Shown: piece after piece, positions 1-8,453 of the stretch | How the letters are laid out: each line of letters opens with the position of its first letter | Numbering within the stretch: position 1 is the stretch's first letter | Assembly (NCBI GenBank): GCA_020353535.1 | Contig: CP070696.1 | Span: 779,497-843,496, forward strand | Direction: 5' to 3' | DNA: 64,000 nt | Source of the DNA: Spirochaetaceae bacterium | GTDB lineage: Bacteria; Spirochaetota; Spirochaetia; SZUA-6; DRHE01 | Program-made: the position numbers and the translations under genes | Notes under the pieces: generated by a model | What the model saw: the letters and a program-made list of their open reading frames with translations, nothing else | Database searches by the model: none | Told to the model about the DNA's origin: nothing

Positions 1-925
1 GTTCGGCCAGGATAGTCTCGATCTCAGGCCTGGGGAAATTGTATTGGGAGTTGCAGTTGAAGCAGGTTGTGACCACGGGAAAGGGTCCGTTTTCGAGGAT
101 GTCCGTCAGTTCCTCCGGGGGAAGAGCGGCCATGAAGCGTCGAAAGCGGGATTTGCTGCAGTGACACATAAAGGCCACCCGCCGCTTGCCCAAAACGATC
201 GGGGAGAGATCGGCGAACTGATCCTGAAGGAGCTGCTCCGCCGGAAGCTGCTCTGCGAACAAGCGCCCCAAGGAGGGCATCTGCGCCAGGATCTGCTCGA
301 GTCGGACTACTTTATATTCTTCGGTCCCCGGCATGATCTGCAGGAACAGCCCGCCTGCACCCGATACCTCGCCATTCGCGTCGAACTGGACACTGACAGT
401 GAAGGCGCTCGGGGTTTGCTCGGAGACCAGATAGTAGTAGGCCAGATCCTCCGCCAGGGTCCCGTGCTGCAGCTGCACCTGTCCCGTGAAGGGCTGTTTG
501 GCCTTTTCCAATAGACGGGTGACACTCAAAACTCCCTGGACCATCAGCTCCCGCAGCTCGAAGCTCTCGGGAGCACGATCAAGTTGAATCGGATTCTCCA
601 TCAGATAGCCCCGAACCTCCCCGAAGGCATTGGCTTCCACGGACAGACCCTTGGCCGGCCCGGAACAGTCCACCCGGATAGTGACCCGGTCACCCCCTTT
701 GAGATTCACCGTCATCAGACTGGCGGCGATGTAGGCGTGTCCCAGCAACAGGGTTTCCAGGGTGCCCAGTTCGTGATTGGCCCGCATCTCATTGACCATG
801 CGGGTTGCGTGTACCAGTGCACCCCGGATGCCGCCGAAATCGAGAAAGAAGGAGTAGAGCTGGTCCCTGGAGCTGGCCACCAGCTGTTCCCTTAAGTTCT
901 GTCCGTAGGGTTTTTTCTTTTTCAC
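1..925 (-). CDS. hslO: Hsp33 redox-regulated chaperone (3' end cut by window edge)
   Basis: Cytosolic holdase chaperone activated by oxidation of a zinc-bound cysteine cluster. Reading leftwards from a GTG at 925 (an in-frame stop lies 12 codons further upstream and no ATG is available before residue 40) the protein runs off the window after 308 codons. The N-terminal part shows the family pattern of NLREQLVASSRDQLYSFF, then GAxVHATRMVNEMR and GEVRGYL. The C-terminal redox switch is visible as CHC followed after 31 residues by CFNC, matching the Hsp33 CxC-x27-32-CxxC signature. It lies downstream of, and on the same strand as, the decarboxylase gene, with a 127-base gap. Only the last few residues are missing. 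Confidence 0.92.
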   Translation of the reverse strand, partial: MKKKKPYGQNLREQLVASSRDQLYSFFLDFGGIRGALVHATRMVNEMRANHELGTLETLLLGHAYIAASLMTVNLKGGDRVTIRVDCSGPAKGLSVEANAFGEVRGYLMENPIQLDRAPESFELRELMVQGVLSVTRLLEKAKQPFTGQVQLQHGTLAEDLAYYYLVSEQTPSAFTVSVQFDANGEVSGAGGLFLQIMPGTEEYKVVRLEQILAQMPSLGRLFAEQLPAEQLLQDQFADLSPIVLGKRRVAFMCHCSKSRFRRFMAALPPEELTDILENGPFPVVTTCFNCNSQYNFPRPEIETILAE

Positions 926-1052
926 CGCTGTTCGTTCTTCGTACGACTTGGTTGCGGCCTATAACATAATGATTTCCGCCCTTGGGGGGAAAGGGGAATC
1001 CGGGAAAGATTCGAGGCACTATTTTCTGTATATAAAGCGCACTCATCGTTCC

Positions 1053-2192
1053 TCACCGGTTGATGTGCACGATCTTTGCCGGGCTGAAGCCGTTGAAGTG
1101 CGTGGCCGTGGCGTAGCTGTAGGCGCCGATGTTCTCGGCGTAGACCAGGTCTCCGATATTCAGCTCCGGGAGCTCCTCGCTCAGGGAGATGGTGTCCAGG
1201 GAGTCGCAGGTCGGACCGTACACGGCGCTGATTTGCGCGTGTCCTTTTTTAAACGTGTTGATGCGGTATTTACAGCGATCGAAGATGATGCCCGAAAAGG
1301 TCTGGTAAACCCCGTCGTCCAGATAGTAGCTCGGTTTTTCCCCCCTCTTGGTTTTGCCGATAACCGAGGCGATCAGCGTTGCCGCGGTAGCCACCAAATA
1401 TCGTCCCGGTTCGGCGGCAAGATCCACGTTCTGCGGAAACAGGCGCTCGAACTCGGCGTTGAGCATGGTCGCAAGCTCTGCGAAGGGCCGCACGCTCGGA
1501 TCATAGGGAGCGGGAAATCCCCCGCCGATGTCCAGGATCTTCAGCCGCTCGAAACCGTGCAGGCGCGCCTCCCGGAAGATTCCTTCGGCCAGATGCAGAG
1601 CATTTATGTAGTTGGCATAGTTCGTATTCTGGCTGCCCACGTGAAAGCTGATTCCCTCCACTGCCAGCCCGCTCTTCTCCGCCAGCCGGATCAGGCGGAC
1701 CGCCTCCCCGGGAGGGGCGCCGAACTTGGACGACAGCTCCACAACGGCACCGGTATTGGGAACCTTGACGCGCAGCACCAATCCGGCGTGGGGGGCGTGC
1801 TGCCGCACCTTCTGTACCTCCTCCGGATTGTCGTAGGTGACAAGGGGTTTATACCTGTCCAGTTCTTTCAGGGTAGCGATCGCCTTGATCGGATTGGCGT
1901 AGATGATCTTTCCCCAGATGAACTGCTGGCGGTCGGCATCCGGCAGCTTCTCTATGTTCTTATGAACCAGGTGGAACTCCGAAAGGGAGGCTACATCGAA
2001 GCTTGCTCCAAGATGGTAGAAGGTTTCCAGGATGGCCGGGTCAGGATTGGCCTTCACCGCGTAGTAGATCTGCACTCTCGGCAGAAGCTGCCTGAAGGTC
2101 TGGTAGTTGCGCCGAAGTGCTTCATGGTCGACCACGATCAGAGGAGTGCCGTGCTCTGCTGCCAAATCGTTAAGGAGCTGCAATTTATCCAT
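1053..2192 (-). CDS. Ornithine (or lysine/ornithine) decarboxylase, fold type III PLP enzyme
   Basis: Predicted to decarboxylate ornithine to putrescine, the entry to polyamine synthesis. The 379 residues are the normal length of bacterial alanine-racemase-fold decarboxylases. The PLP lysine is K47 in YYAVKANP, the phosphate-contacting segments are HVGSQ (184-188), DIGGGFP (221-227) and EPGRY (261-265), and the catalytic cysteine is C329 in GPTCDSLD, the form typical of ornithine rather than diaminopimelate decarboxylases. Substrate choice between ornithine and lysine cannot be settled by eye. It is divergent from the NlpC/P60-like gene and upstream of hslO on the same strand. Confidence 0.9.
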   Translation of the reverse strand: MDKLQLLNDLAAEHGTPLIVVDHEALRRNYQTFRQLLPRVQIYYAVKANPDPAILETFYHLGASFDVASLSEFHLVHKNIEKLPDADRQQFIWGKIIYANPIKAIATLKELDRYKPLVTYDNPEEVQKVRQHAPHAGLVLRVKVPNTGAVVELSSKFGAPPGEAVRLIRLAEKSGLAVEGISFHVGSQNTNYANYINALHLAEGIFREARLHGFERLKILDIGGGFPAPYDPSVRPFAELATMLNAEFERLFPQNVDLAAEPGRYLVATAATLIASVIGKTKRGEKPSYYLDDGVYQTFSGIIFDRCKYRINTFKKGHAQISAVYGPTCDSLDTISLSEELPELNIGDLVYAENIGAYSYATATHFNGFSPAKIVHINR

Positions 2193-2321
2193 CGATTTCC
2201 GGTTCCTTTACCATGAGCGCCTGTCATCATACGAGGGAAAAGTTCAGGCGGTCAAGATTGAGGCGGGTGTAGCGGCTGGCAAACCTTTCCCGAAGTGCTT
2301 ACATTAATAATGGAGGACCTG

Positions 2322-3494
2322 ATGATTCCCCTCCGGCCCCTGGTCGCCGGCCTCCAGGCAGCGGTGTTGATGCTGGCGATACCGGCTCGTTCAATCCGCC
2401 TCTCCGCCGACGAAGCGCCGCCTCCCGGCTCTCGCCGCCTGAAAACGCGGCTGGAATTCGAGCTTGAGCAGACCGTCGCGCAGGCCTACCGACGCTGTCT
2501 GCGGATCTACACGGTGGCGGGGCTGGATTTGGAGCTCCGGATTCCCTTCGGCCAATGCGGAGAACGTCATGGCAGCCCAGGATTCTATCAGCGCATCCAT
2601 CTGGGCGGCAAGGGGGATCCTGAGCAAGTCTGGGCCGAGATCGACGGATTGCTGGAATCCGATGAGTTCGCCACCTATGTCTCCCTCCTCGGGCGGCGGA
2701 GAGAAAAAACAGTTGTATTCGAGCTGGAGAGGAAGCGCTTTTCCGTGTTCTTCGACCCTATGTTGAACGACCTTCTGCGGGAGGGACCGTACCCCGGCAC
2801 CCGTACCCTGGTATACGTGTTGAAAACAGACTCTCTGATTTCCACAGTGGATGTCTACAACTACCTCTACTGTGTGGGGGCTGTCGGTCTGGACTGCTCA
2901 GGATTCGTATATAACGTGCAGAAGGCCATTGCTGCTGCCCTTGGCAAGGATCTAGACCTGGAGGTGGCTTCCCTGATCGGGGCGCCGGTGAAGCGGCTCC
3001 CCCAGATCATCGGACTGTGGTTTTTCGATCCCGCGCTCTCCTTCTGCCGGGTTGTCGAGCATCGAATCGACAATCTCAGACCGGGTGATATGGTGCTGTT
3101 CCGCGGTCGGGTCCCGGGTAGGGGGATCTGGTTTCGGCACTCCGCCGTAATCCAGTCCGTTGATTTCGAACGGGGGCTTGTACGCTACCTCCAGTGCACC
3201 GATTGGGCTCCCCCCGAAGAACGGGGCGTTCACGACTCTTGGATTCGATTCGATCCAGCGGTGGCAGGGCTCAGTCTCGGCGATCCCGGGCTCGAGTGGT
3301 CTCAGAGTATACAGCCCACTTTTAAAGGCGAGACGCCGCTGCGCCATTGGCAACACGACGGCCACCGCTATTGCTCATACCAGGAGCAGGGGGGAAGCCT
3401 GATTGTGCGCCTGGAAATCATCGAATCGCTGATCCGGGCCATTGAGCCGGATTTCTACGACAATGCGTATACGTCGGACCCTGAAGCCCCCTAG
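2322..3494 (+). CDS. Secreted NlpC/P60-like cysteine hydrolase
   Basis: The protein (390 aa) starts at the ATG at 2322, chosen because GGAGG at 2312-2316 sits in front of it; in-frame ATGs at 2295 and 2310 lack this. A hydrophobic N-terminus (about residues 3-22) looks like a signal peptide. Around residue 190 it has GLDCSGFVYNV, the nucleophile motif of NlpC/P60 and CHAP-like papain-fold hydrolases, followed by RHSAVIQSV (His about 273) and QCTD. This suggests peptidoglycan or amide hydrolysis outside the cytoplasm. The 190-residue N-terminal region has no domain I recognise, and the protein is much longer than minimal NlpC/P60 domains. Substrate unknown. Confidence 0.65.
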   Translation: MIPLRPLVAGLQAAVLMLAIPARSIRLSADEAPPPGSRRLKTRLEFELEQTVAQAYRRCLRIYTVAGLDLELRIPFGQCGERHGSPGFYQRIHLGGKGDPEQVWAEIDGLLESDEFATYVSLLGRRREKTVVFELERKRFSVFFDPMLNDLLREGPYPGTRTLVYVLKTDSLISTVDVYNYLYCVGAVGLDCSGFVYNVQKAIAAALGKDLDLEVASLIGAPVKRLPQIIGLWFFDPALSFCRVVEHRIDNLRPGDMVLFRGRVPGRGIWFRHSAVIQSVDFERGLVRYLQCTDWAPPEERGVHDSWIRFDPAVAGLSLGDPGLEWSQSIQPTFKGETPLRHWQHDGHRYCSYQEQGGSLIVRLEIIESLIRAIEPDFYDNAYTSDPEAP

Positions 3495-3495
3495 G

Positions 3496-3603
3496 GTTTA
3501 TACGCCGGGTCGAAACCAGCAGCGCCGTAAGGCTTACCCGCCGGTTCGAACCCTTAAATCCCATGAGACCCACCCGCCGGTTCAGGCGCTCATGAGCTTC
3601 CCC
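3496..3603. repeat. 36-bp imperfect tandem repeat, about three units
   Basis: Three consecutive 36-base units begin at about 3499, 3535 and 3571. They share the opening TACCCGCCGGTTCGAA (the first copy reads TATACGCCGGGTCGAA) and diverge in the second half. The array fills the gap between the converging NlpC/P60-like and epimerase genes, and the last unit runs into the epimerase stop codon. No hairpin with a T-tract was seen, so it is not an obvious terminator. Confidence 0.5.
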
Positions 3604-4613
3604 GCAGCCAAACCTTCCCGTTGCTGAAGCCAGGCCAGGGTTCTGCGGAAGGCCTCCTCTCTGGAAATAATCGGCCAATAACCGAGCTCCCGAGCCGCCT
3701 TGCCGTCCACGAAGGTATGATCCACGCAGGTCTGAATCACGGCGAAGCGGCTGAAGTTCGAGCGGGGTACCATGATTTCGACCACCGAAGCCAGAGCCAT
3801 TGCCAGGATATAGGGAATTCTGAGCCGGGGAAGCGGCAGATCGAGGGCCAGCAGAAACGGCTCCATGAAATCGAAGAGGTTCGAGGCGGGGTAGTGGTCG
3901 GCGATGAAGTACGCCTGACCGGCCACGGGTGATCCCGGCCACAGCCGTTCTGCGGCTAGAAGATGAGCGAAAGCCGCGTTTTCCGAATAGACATGGCTGA
4001 AGCGGGCCGAACCATCTCCCAGACGGACGAATCTACCCCGTTTGCTCAGGTTAATCACGTTCCCCAGATGGTAGCGGTCTCGGGGTCCATATATCCCCAC
4101 GGGGCGCAGGGCGCAGGTGGCCAGCCGCGGACCGTTGGCTGCAAGGACCTGCTTTTCGGCAACGATCTTGGTCCGGCAGTACGGATCCCGCGGAAGGCGT
4201 CTGGGATAGTGCAGGGATTCGTCCCCGTCCACGATAGGCCTGCTGCCCTCCACCACCACGTCCATCGTGCTGGTATAGACCAGGCGGCGGATTCCCAGCT
4301 TCAGGCACGCGTCGATGACCCGGCGGTTTCCCTCGACATTGATCTCCTCGTAGATCCACGCGGGGGTGCTCCGATCCCAGACCGCGGCGGCCGTCTGGAA
4401 CACGACCTCGACATCCTGACAGGCTTTGCGGAGGTCATAGGGATTGCGCATATCTCCGTGAACGAATTCGCAGATCGGCTCTGGAAGCGGCTGGAGATCC
4501 AGCACGCGGACCTGTTTGCCCCGGGCGGCCAGCTGGCGAACGATTTCGAATCCCAGCATGCCCGAGCCGCCGATGACCAGGCTTCGGTCCAGGTTCGTTT
4601 CAGCCGCTGACAT
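3582..4613 (-). CDS. NAD(P)-dependent epimerase/3-beta-HSD-like SDR protein
   Basis: Extended short-chain dehydrogenase of 343 aa starting at the ATG at 4613, which is preceded by GAGGAG; an upstream in-frame start at 4643 lacks a good ribosome site. The Rossmann motif appears near the N-terminus as GGSGMLGFEIV, and the active-site pair is YTSTMDVV with the downstream DPYCRTK (Tyr-x-x-x-Lys). The C-terminal half resembles 3-beta-hydroxysteroid dehydrogenase/isomerase-type enzymes that act on large hydrophobic or sterol-like substrates. Its start overlaps the end of the ferredoxin gene by 14 bases, implying translational coupling and a possible redox partnership. Substrate unknown. Confidence 0.8.
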   Translation of the reverse strand: MSAAETNLDRSLVIGGSGMLGFEIVRQLAARGKQVRVLDLQPLPEPICEFVHGDMRNPYDLRKACQDVEVVFQTAAAVWDRSTPAWIYEEINVEGNRRVIDACLKLGIRRLVYTSTMDVVVEGSRPIVDGDESLHYPRRLPRDPYCRTKIVAEKQVLAANGPRLATCALRPVGIYGPRDRYHLGNVINLSKRGRFVRLGDGSARFSHVYSENAAFAHLLAAERLWPGSPVAGQAYFIADHYPASNLFDFMEPFLLALDLPLPRLRIPYILAMALASVVEIMVPRSNFSRFAVIQTCVDHTFVDGKAARELGYWPIISREEAFRRTLAWLQQREGLAAGKLMSA

Positions 4614-4851
4614 GGATGGCTCCTCGGGGACAGGCCTGCACACACTCCAGGCAGCGGGTACACAGCGACGGCCAGAGAGGCGTGATCCGCCAGCGCTGTG
4701 GATCGAAGACGTTCGTTTCCCGGACTCCGAAGCTCTGGTGAAGCTGGAATACGGCGGGAGCGCAAACCCGCAGGCAGCGGCAGCAGCTCCGGGGATCGGT
4801 TCCGTTGCCGCAAAGAGAGTAGTCGATTAGGATTTTTGTCCTCCTGCCCAT
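4600..4851 (-). CDS. Small 2[4Fe-4S] ferredoxin-like protein
   Basis: An 83-residue protein read from the ATG at 4851, with AGAGG seven bases upstream. Its C-terminus carries a clear cluster motif, CTRCLECVQACP (Cys 64, 67, 70, 74). A second cysteine group (Cys 14, 23, 24, 26, 30) is irregular: it reads CGNGTDPRSCCRCLRVC and does not match the standard spacing, so the second site may be a different cluster or an altered one. It lies between the larger iron-sulfur protein upstream and the SDR enzyme, whose start codon it overlaps. Probably an electron carrier for the neighbouring enzymes. Confidence 0.75.
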   Translation of the reverse strand: MGRRTKILIDYSLCGNGTDPRSCCRCLRVCAPAVFQLHQSFGVRETNVFDPQRWRITPLWPSLCTRCLECVQACPRGAIHVSG

Positions 4852-4952
4852 ACCGAACCTCTTCAGCACCCGCTCCTCAGTACCTGCCGTAATTCGGCAC
4901 CCACAGCTCAGGTTCTGCCCCGTCGACCGTGCTGCGCTTGAGTACCCATTTC

Positions 4953-5822
4953 TCAATAACTGCCGCGAAGAGCAGGAATCTCGCTTCTGGGTACGAGGGA
5001 CAGCGCCTCGGTGGGGCAGACGTGGCGGCAGAGTCCGCACCCGAAACAGCGGCTCGCCTCGATGCCCACGCCCTGATCCGACGGCGCGGGCTGGAGAGCG
5101 GCAAAGCGGCAGGCTGCTATACAATCCCGGCAGCCGCGGCAGCGCTCGGGATCAAGCACCGCCACGTACTCGGCTTTGTAGATCGAGTGGATGCCGAAAT
5201 CCAGCCTGGGCCGGATGCCGGCGCACTCGGGAGTGGCGCATGAACAGAGATTGTTGATGTAGGGAAACGGTCCGAACCAGATCGTTCCGATGTATCCTTT
5301 GCGGTTGTGCTCCGTAAAGCGGGCGATCGCCTCCCGCCGGCTGAGCTGATATTTCTCCTTCTCCGGTATGAAGCGGGGCAGGCGGTCGATGATCTCCGAC
5401 ATGACTCCGAAGTTGATGCAGCAGGCCTCCTTGATGCCCCGGCTCATGTACCGGCACATGCAGTTCTTCTCGATGATCGGTTCCGCTGCGCAGTGCTCCA
5501 GGATGGCGATGGCGTCCTCCAGCGGTACCACCTGGCCTATGTGGCCATCTGGCCGGAAGGGATTTTTCGGCGGCCTGTTGCTGTGTAGCAAGCGTTCGGC
5601 GGTTGTTTTGATAAGCCGGCCGATGATTGGGATCTGAAGTTTGTAGCCCAGGCCGGCGGGGCTAACTCCTGCCATCTTGCGCACTGGGATCTGCTCGAAG
5701 TTCTTGTACTGCTCGAGCAGAAACTCCCGCAGGTTGTACCTGGTTGCGATCTCCTCGGAGTAGTGCCGGGCGTTGAGATACCACTTCCCCCCGGCTCCAT
5801 GCTTCATGCAGATGTCACACAT
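4953..5822 (-). CDS. 4Fe-4S cluster protein of unknown function
   Basis: A 289-residue cytoplasmic protein starting MCDICMKHG. Two consecutive ferredoxin motifs occupy the C-terminus: C228, C231, C234, C238 and C259, C262, C265, C269, giving a typical 2[4Fe-4S] module. Additional cysteines occur in the middle (CMCRYMSRGIKEACC and CSCATPEC), so further metal binding is possible. The N-terminal 220 residues are not assigned. It heads an apparent three-gene operon with the small ferredoxin (101 bases downstream) and the SDR epimerase. The arrangement suggests an oxidoreductase system; the reaction cannot be named. Confidence 0.72.
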   Translation of the reverse strand: MCDICMKHGAGGKWYLNARHYSEEIATRYNLREFLLEQYKNFEQIPVRKMAGVSPAGLGYKLQIPIIGRLIKTTAERLLHSNRPPKNPFRPDGHIGQVVPLEDAIAILEHCAAEPIIEKNCMCRYMSRGIKEACCINFGVMSEIIDRLPRFIPEKEKYQLSRREAIARFTEHNRKGYIGTIWFGPFPYINNLCSCATPECAGIRPRLDFGIHSIYKAEYVAVLDPERCRGCRDCIAACRFAALQPAPSDQGVGIEASRCFGCGLCRHVCPTEALSLVPRSEIPALRGSY

Positions 5823-6081
5823 GGGTTTCGCTCCCTATATGTAGACGTCCTATGCCTCGGCTGACGATGCATAGGCTACGGGATTGTTGGCCGTCTGTCA
5901 ACGCCATGGCGCTCGGTCCTCAGGCGCTGCTGCCATCTGCCTGAATCGTCTCAGGGCGGTAATACCAGAGCTGGCAAAATCCCTGAAGTAATGCCGAAAC
6001 CGGCAGGCAGACTCCCTTGAAGGTTTATAGCCTCGCTCGGCTGTTCATGCTACTGTAATAACTGATCCCATGGGAGGAGCT

Positions 6082-6606
6082 ATGAACACGATCAAAGCCA
6101 TTATGACCCGCCGCAGCATCCGCCACTTCAAGGACAGAACGGTGGAAGAGGAGAAGATTGAGACCCTCCTGAGGACGGCTATGCAGGCTCCTTCGGCTCA
6201 CAACTATCAACCCTGGCACTTCATCGTGATCACCGAACGACAGATTCTATCCACCATCCCCGAGTTTCACCCCCACGCCAAAATGCTTCACGAAGCTCCG
6301 GCGGCCATCATGATCTGCGGGGATACCCGGCTGGAGCAGAGCGTGGAGTATATAAACACGGACTGCGCCGCCGCCGCGGAGAACCTGCTTCTGGCTGCCC
6401 ATGATCTTGGCATGGGCGCGGTGTGGCTGGGGATTTACCCGAGGGAGCGGCGGGTCCAGGAGATTCGCCGGCTGCTCGGCATTCCCCGCCAGATTATCCC
6501 CATCACCCTGATCGCCCTGGGCTACGCAGCGGAAGAAAAGGATGTGGAGGATCGCTTCCAACCGGAGCGGGTGCACAGGAATCGCTGGGGGGGTGTCGAG
6601 TCATGA
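6082..6606 (+). CDS. Nitroreductase family flavoprotein
   Basis: FMN-dependent NAD(P)H oxidoreductase of 174 aa. The start at 6082 is chosen because GGAGGAG lies just upstream; the ATG at 6070 would overlap that site. Family hallmarks are RRSIRHFKD near the N-terminus (FMN phosphate contact), QAPSAHNYQPWHFIVI, and the C-terminal segment GMGAVWLGIYP followed by IALGYAAEEK. It is the short single-domain type. The stop codon overlaps the start of the next gene (ATGA), so both are probably made from one message. Physiological substrate unknown. Confidence 0.9.
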   Translation: MNTIKAIMTRRSIRHFKDRTVEEEKIETLLRTAMQAPSAHNYQPWHFIVITERQILSTIPEFHPHAKMLHEAPAAIMICGDTRLEQSVEYINTDCAAAAENLLLAAHDLGMGAVWLGIYPRERRVQEIRRLLGIPRQIIPITLIALGYAAEEKDVEDRFQPERVHRNRWGGVES

Positions 6607-7379
6607 GACCTGCCGAGAAGGATCCAGCCGAGAAGGTCTACCGAATCCGCCGCACCCCGGAACCTCCCTCCTTCAGCGGAACCTGGTCCGAGGGAGTGTG
6701 GGCCGATGTGCCTCCGCTTCAGGTTGATCGCTTCCATGCGGCCAGCTCGGATCATCGGCCCAAGACCGAGGTCAAGGTGCTCTACGATTCAGCCCATCTC
6801 TACCTGTTTTTCCGTGTCCAGGATCGCTACGTACGGGCCATTGCCGAGGATTTTCAGGGACCGGTTTGGGAGGACAGCTGCGTCGAGGCATTCCTGCGTC
6901 CGCGAGAGGACAAGGGCTACTTCAACTTCGAGATGAACTGCGGAGGAACCCTGCTTCTGTACTACATTGAAGATCCCCGCCGCACAGACGCGGGTTTCGC
7001 AAAGTTCACTCCAGTGGCGGCCGAGCAGGTGGCCGGGATGCGCATCTACCATTCCCTGCCTGCACGGGTGGAAGCCGAGATCGCGGATCCTGTGGAATGG
7101 TTCCTGGAGTACAGCATCCCCCTGTCCATTTTCGAGGTCTATATCGGAGAGCCGATCGGACCGCTGGATGTGGGGGCAGGCCGCCGTCGATCCCCTCAGG
7201 GACCGCAGGACCGGGAGCGCCCGCGCAGCTGGCAGGCTCCGACTAGCTGGAGGGGCAACTTCTACAAGTGCGGTGACAAAACTTCCCACCCCCACTGGGC
7301 TTCCTGGACGCCGATCGGGGAGGAGCTGAACTTTCACTGCCCCGAGCATTTCGGTGTTCTCGAGTTCGGGGAGTCGTGA
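6603..7379 (+). CDS. CBM9-like carbohydrate-binding domain protein
   Basis: A 258-residue protein beginning at the ATG at 6603, which overlaps the nitroreductase stop. The arrangement FSGTWSEGVWADVPPL, then KVLYDSAHLYLFFRVQD, WEDSCVEAFLRP, YFNFEMNCGGTLLL and finally GNFYKCGDKTSHPHWASWTPIG is that of the family 9 carbohydrate-binding module-like proteins found in many bacteria, usually without a fused catalytic domain. No signal peptide is visible, so a cytoplasmic location is likely. Ligand unknown. The gene converges on the dehydrogenase gene at 7443. Confidence 0.7.
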   Translation: MRPAEKDPAEKVYRIRRTPEPPSFSGTWSEGVWADVPPLQVDRFHAASSDHRPKTEVKVLYDSAHLYLFFRVQDRYVRAIAEDFQGPVWEDSCVEAFLRPREDKGYFNFEMNCGGTLLLYYIEDPRRTDAGFAKFTPVAAEQVAGMRIYHSLPARVEAEIADPVEWFLEYSIPLSIFEVYIGEPIGPLDVGAGRRRSPQGPQDRERPRSWQAPTSWRGNFYKCGDKTSHPHWASWTPIGEELNFHCPEHFGVLEFGES

Positions 7380-7442
7380 TACGCTGCACTTCCTGCTGTG
7401 GTCCGGGGAAGTTTTGCTGTAGCTGCCGGACTGAGGCTCCGG

Positions 7443-8438
7443 CTACATAAGGGAAAAAGCTACGCGAGGCAGATCGATCATCGTTTTCAATCCAGGTTCC
7501 GCCCGAAGGAGTATCGGAATCGCATTGAGGGCGATTGCGGACGTGGCGATGTCCCCATGAACCCCGCCCGGTATGGTGGACAGGATATTGGGTTCGCCGA
7601 AGATTTCCACCGTATCTTCAGGATGGGCTTCTCCGATGGATGCCCGAAAAATAAGGGTGATCTTCTCATTTGAATCGATGAAAGCCTTCCCGATCTGCTG
7701 GACCCCCGCGACCCTGCCCGGTTGGATGGTCAACGCTTCGCTGACGATGGATCTGTCTGCCATGATGGGCGAGATCGATTCCTCGATGCTGTCGATTGTC
7801 CAGCCGAGACGGGCGGCGATCATGTGCATCGACTCGGTCAACCCGACGTGCCGTAGAACACCGGTTTTCTTTTTTTCTTCGAACTCTCGCAGCTCCAGGC
7901 CGGCTCCGATCTTTTGCCGAAAGGGCAGGCGCCGATGACTAGCGTCCTGAATACGTGAGATTTTAATCGCCTCTATCTTCTGGCTGACTGCTGTCAGGGA
8001 GATAGGCAGGGTATCCATCATAAATCCGGGATTCACGCCCGTTGCCAGCACAGCGACCCCCAAATCTTTTGCCTTCTTGTCGAGCCGGGCCGCGAGCTCC
8101 GGTGCGGTGATCCAGGGGTAGGTAAGCTCTTCACAGGTCGTTACCACGGGCAATCCCAGTTGGAGTACCTCTTCTATTTGAGGAATGACGCGGATTAGAT
8201 CGGAAACGGTGGTAAGCAGGGCCACGTCGGCTTGACCCCGTCGAAGAGTGGCCTCCAGAGAGGGAGCCACCAGTATTTTCAGCGTACCAAGGGAACAGAG
8301 TTCTCCGAGATCCCGCCCTTGCAGTGAGGGATCCGTATCCACCGCAGCAACCACTTCCAGATTGGGGCGGGCAAGGATATACGCCGTCATTTTCCGGCCG
8401 AGTGGACCGATTCCGATTTGTGCGATTCGAATGGCCAT
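7443..8438 (-). CDS. 2,4-diaminopentanoate dehydrogenase-like NAD(P)-dependent enzyme
   Basis: A 331-residue protein with an N-terminal Rossmann fold (IAQIGIGPLGRKMTAYIL) of the dihydrodipicolinate-reductase type and a C-terminal part ending in DLPRVAFSLM. The overall layout (VDTDPSLQGRDLGEL, then TTCEELTYPW, then ATGVNPGFMMDTLP) is that of the Ord family, which includes 2,4-diaminopentanoate dehydrogenase of clostridial ornithine degradation. GGAGG precedes the ATG at 8438. It follows an EamA transporter by 15 bases. With an ornithine cyclodeaminase homologue and an ornithine decarboxylase elsewhere in the window, a basic amino acid role is possible, but the exact substrate is inference. Confidence 0.72.
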   Translation of the reverse strand: MAIRIAQIGIGPLGRKMTAYILARPNLEVVAAVDTDPSLQGRDLGELCSLGTLKILVAPSLEATLRRGQADVALLTTVSDLIRVIPQIEEVLQLGLPVVTTCEELTYPWITAPELAARLDKKAKDLGVAVLATGVNPGFMMDTLPISLTAVSQKIEAIKISRIQDASHRRLPFRQKIGAGLELREFEEKKKTGVLRHVGLTESMHMIAARLGWTIDSIEESISPIMADRSIVSEALTIQPGRVAGVQQIGKAFIDSNEKITLIFRASIGEAHPEDTVEIFGEPNILSTIPGGVHGDIATSAIALNAIPILLRAEPGLKTMIDLPRVAFSLM

Positions 8439-8453
8439 ACAGAGCCTCCTTTT

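Noticed and set aside
948..2216. A 422-codon open frame opposite the ornithine decarboxylase gene
   Set aside because: It is the antisense of a fully convincing gene, has no family resemblance, and its length is explained by the high GC content.
7420..7448. Hairpin GTAG..CCGGA / TCCGG..CTAC between convergent genes as a terminator
   Set aside because: The stem is interrupted, there is no T-tract on either strand, and it overlaps the end of the dehydrogenase gene.
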